A stretch of DNA of 7,421 bases from CAYWVK01 sp964461865 (GTDB lineage: Bacteria > Patescibacteriota > Microgenomatia > Levybacterales > UBA12049). Positions 6,551 to 7,421 of this stretch are shown here, piece by piece. The notes below the pieces were generated by a model that saw nothing but the letters and a program-made list of their open reading frames with translations, was not told where the DNA came from and ran no database searches. The stretch's first letter is position 1. Each line of letters begins with the position of its first letter. Made by a program: the position numbers and the translations under genes. The DNA lies in NCBI GenBank assembly GCA_964461865.1, contig CAYWVK010000029.1, positions 1-7,421 of the forward strand, written 5' to 3'.

Positions 6551-6745
6551 TGCTTCTACAAACAATTCTTAGCCTCCCTTTAGGGGGCCAAGAGGTTTCT
6601 TTATGACGAAAATTAATTACATAGTAATAACCCAAATTGGGCTTATGCTGGCTTCGTAAGGATTCTTCTTAAGTGTTGTTTGGTACATTAAGTTTTATAT
6701 ATTTTCGGATTGGATAGATTTTGGCTATCCCTGTTATGCAAAAAT
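6551..6745 (+). other. Structured leader of the tRNA-23S transcript
   Basis: This 195-nt stretch holds several hairpins and no normal gene. The first (6567-6593) pairs UCUU with AAGA and GCCUCC with GGGGGC around a 5-nt loop. A short palindrome follows (6631-6641), then a hairpin of CUUAUG with CGUAAG (6642-6660), then a 6-bp hairpin of GGATAG with CTATCC (6712-6730), 15 nt before the tRNA. An 18-codon open frame (6603-6659, MTKINYIVITQIGLMLAS) starts 7 nt after an AGAGG and could be a leader peptide, but it is short enough to be chance. The region could serve RNA processing, antitermination or rRNA assembly. No known RNA family is recognised. Confidence 0.5.
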
Positions 6746-6818
6746 GGGCCGGTAGCTTAGCTGGTAGAGCGTCGCGTTTGCATCGCGAAGGTCGAGAGTT
6801 CGAATCTCTTCCGGTCCA
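6746..6818 (+). tRNA. tRNA-Ala (anticodon UGC)
   Basis: The 73-nt sequence folds as a full cloverleaf. The acceptor stem is 6746-6752 with 6811-6817, including the G3-U70 pair that identifies alanine tRNAs. The D arm contains AGCTGGTAG. The anticodon stem is 6772-6776 with 6784-6788, with UGC at 6779-6781. The T arm has the TTCGAAT loop. The discriminator is A (6818), followed by CC and then T, so the CCA end is not fully encoded and must be completed by a CCA-adding enzyme. tRNA-Ala(UGC) is a usual resident of the 16S-23S spacer in bacteria, which suits its place before 23S. Confidence 0.97.
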
Positions 6819-6841
6819 CCTTAAGGCTTATGTTTTGGGAC

Positions 6842-6867
6842 AAGCCCTCTAGTAAGAGAGGGTTTTT
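6842..6867 (+). terminator. Intrinsic-terminator-like hairpin between tRNA-Ala and 23S
   Basis: CCCTCT (6845-6850) pairs perfectly with AGAGGG (6857-6862) around a 6-nt loop, and five T follow (6863-6867). The stem can extend by G-U and two A-U pairs into the T run. A competing 5-bp stem (6825-6829 with 6842-6846) would break its base. In shape it is an intrinsic terminator, yet 23S lies downstream. It may give partial termination, mark a processing site, or be overridden by antitermination. Confidence 0.55.
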
Positions 6868-6871
6868 CCGA

Positions 6872-6900
6872 AAACTTAAGTGAGTTTGGCTCTTTGACAA
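6872..6900 (+). promoter_or_regulatory. boxB/boxA-like antitermination element before 23S
   Basis: A small hairpin (6872-6876 with 6883-6887) is followed by GGCTCTTTGACAA (6888-6900). This closely resembles the boxA of bacterial ribosomal spacers, which loads Nus factors onto RNA polymerase, and its position just before the 23S 5' end is the usual one. The TTGACA inside it also looks like a -35 box, but no suitably spaced -10 box lies outside the 23S gene itself. Confidence 0.6.
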
Positions 6901-6923
6901 GTGAAGAGAAGAATGTTTTTATT

Positions 6924-7421
6924 ATATTCTACTCATAATGCCAATAATGGATGCCTAGGAGGCTTTGGCCGAGGAAGGACGCATATGGCGGCGATACTCG
7001 TCGGGTAGGTGTCATAAACCTTTGATCCGGCGGTTTCCGAATGGGGCAACCCACTCGTCTTTGATGAGTAACCTATTATAAAAATAGTTCAGCAATGAAT
7101 TATATAGTAATAGGTGGGGAACGGCGTGAACTGAAACATCTTAGTAACGCCTGGAAAAGAAATTATATAAGATTCCCTAAGTAGCGGCGAGCGAAATGGG
7201 AAAAGTCTAAACCCTGAGAGTAATCGAAGGGGGTTGTAGGGCAGACGATATCTGATGAGTTTTTTGTAGCAGAAAAGTTTGGAATAACTTTCCATAGAGA
7301 GTGAAAGACTCGTAAGCGAAACGAAAGACTCCGGTAGTTTGTTCCTAAGTACCATGGGGTACGATAAAACCCTGTGGGAAGCTGGGGCGGCCACGTTCCA
7401 AGACTAAATACCAAAGTCTAC
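6924..7421 (+). rRNA. rrl: 23S ribosomal RNA, 5' part (runs off the window)
   Basis: The first ~500 nt of 23S rRNA are present. Conserved blocks appear in the expected order: TGGATGCC near 6948, the GGTTTCCGAATGGGG block near 7031, GAACTGAAACATC near 7127, AGTAGCGGCGAGCGAA near 7180, and the GACTAAATAC block near 7401. Aligning the TGGATGCC block with E. coli numbering puts the 5' end near 6924; the precise end is uncertain by several bases. No intron or large insertion is seen in this part. The minus-strand open frames here are shadows of the rRNA. Confidence 0.95.

Noticed and set aside
6567..6593. Relic of a 16S rRNA 3' end (CCTCCCTTT resembles the anti-Shine-Dalgarno tail)
   Set aside because: The conserved 16S helix that should precede it is missing; a promoter lies there instead, and the motif is one arm of a hairpin.
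6894..6925. Separate 23S promoter using the TTGACA inside boxA
   Set aside because: The nearest TATAAT-like box (6920-6925) is 20 bp away and overlaps the 23S 5' end, so the start would fall inside the gene.
7089..7414. Minus-strand open frames over the right end
   Set aside because: They lie wholly within 23S rRNA and are chance frames in conserved RNA sequence.

Overview
The window is A+T-rich with tightly packed genes on a standard genetic code. All seven visible stop codons are TAA, and no gene is interrupted by TGA. Compact genes, almost no Shine-Dalgarno sequences, a 23S rRNA gene away from 16S, and large genes of no recognisable family together suggest a Candidate Phyla Radiation (Patescibacteria) bacterium, perhaps Microgenomates-like. 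That assignment is inference; the phylum cannot be proved from this window.

Layout. At the left edge is the 3' part of a CcdA/DsbD-type membrane electron transporter fused behind a thioredoxin-fold domain (1-954, +). It converges, with a 1-bp gap, on a membrane-anchored thioredoxin-fold protein resembling GILT/DsbA (956-1939, -). A short intergenic region with back-to-back promoters leads to a D-2-hydroxyacid dehydrogenase (2041-3054, +). A 525-residue orphan membrane protein follows (3189-4766, +), then a trxA-trxB pair (4826-6059, +) and a 135-residue orphan (6099-6506, +). The right end is an RNA unit: a promoter, a structured leader of about 190 nt, tRNA-Ala(UGC), a terminator-like hairpin, a boxA-like element, and the first ~500 nt of 23S rRNA running off the edge. 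No 16S gene precedes it.

How the genes fit together. Thioredoxin reductase, thioredoxin, a CcdA-like transporter and an exported thiol protein could form a chain from cytoplasmic NADPH to thiols outside the membrane. The genes lie in separate transcription units, so the link is functional inference.

The most unusual signals are regulatory. Three genes (956-1939, 2041-3054, 6099-6506) each have a sigma-70-like promoter whose -10 box ends exactly 6 nt before the ATG. This predicts transcripts that start at or next to the start codon, i.e. leaderless mRNAs. The trxA promoter leaves only about 9 nt of leader. The second notable signal is the tRNA-Ala-23S unit with its own promoter, which looks like the downstream half of a split ribosomal operon.
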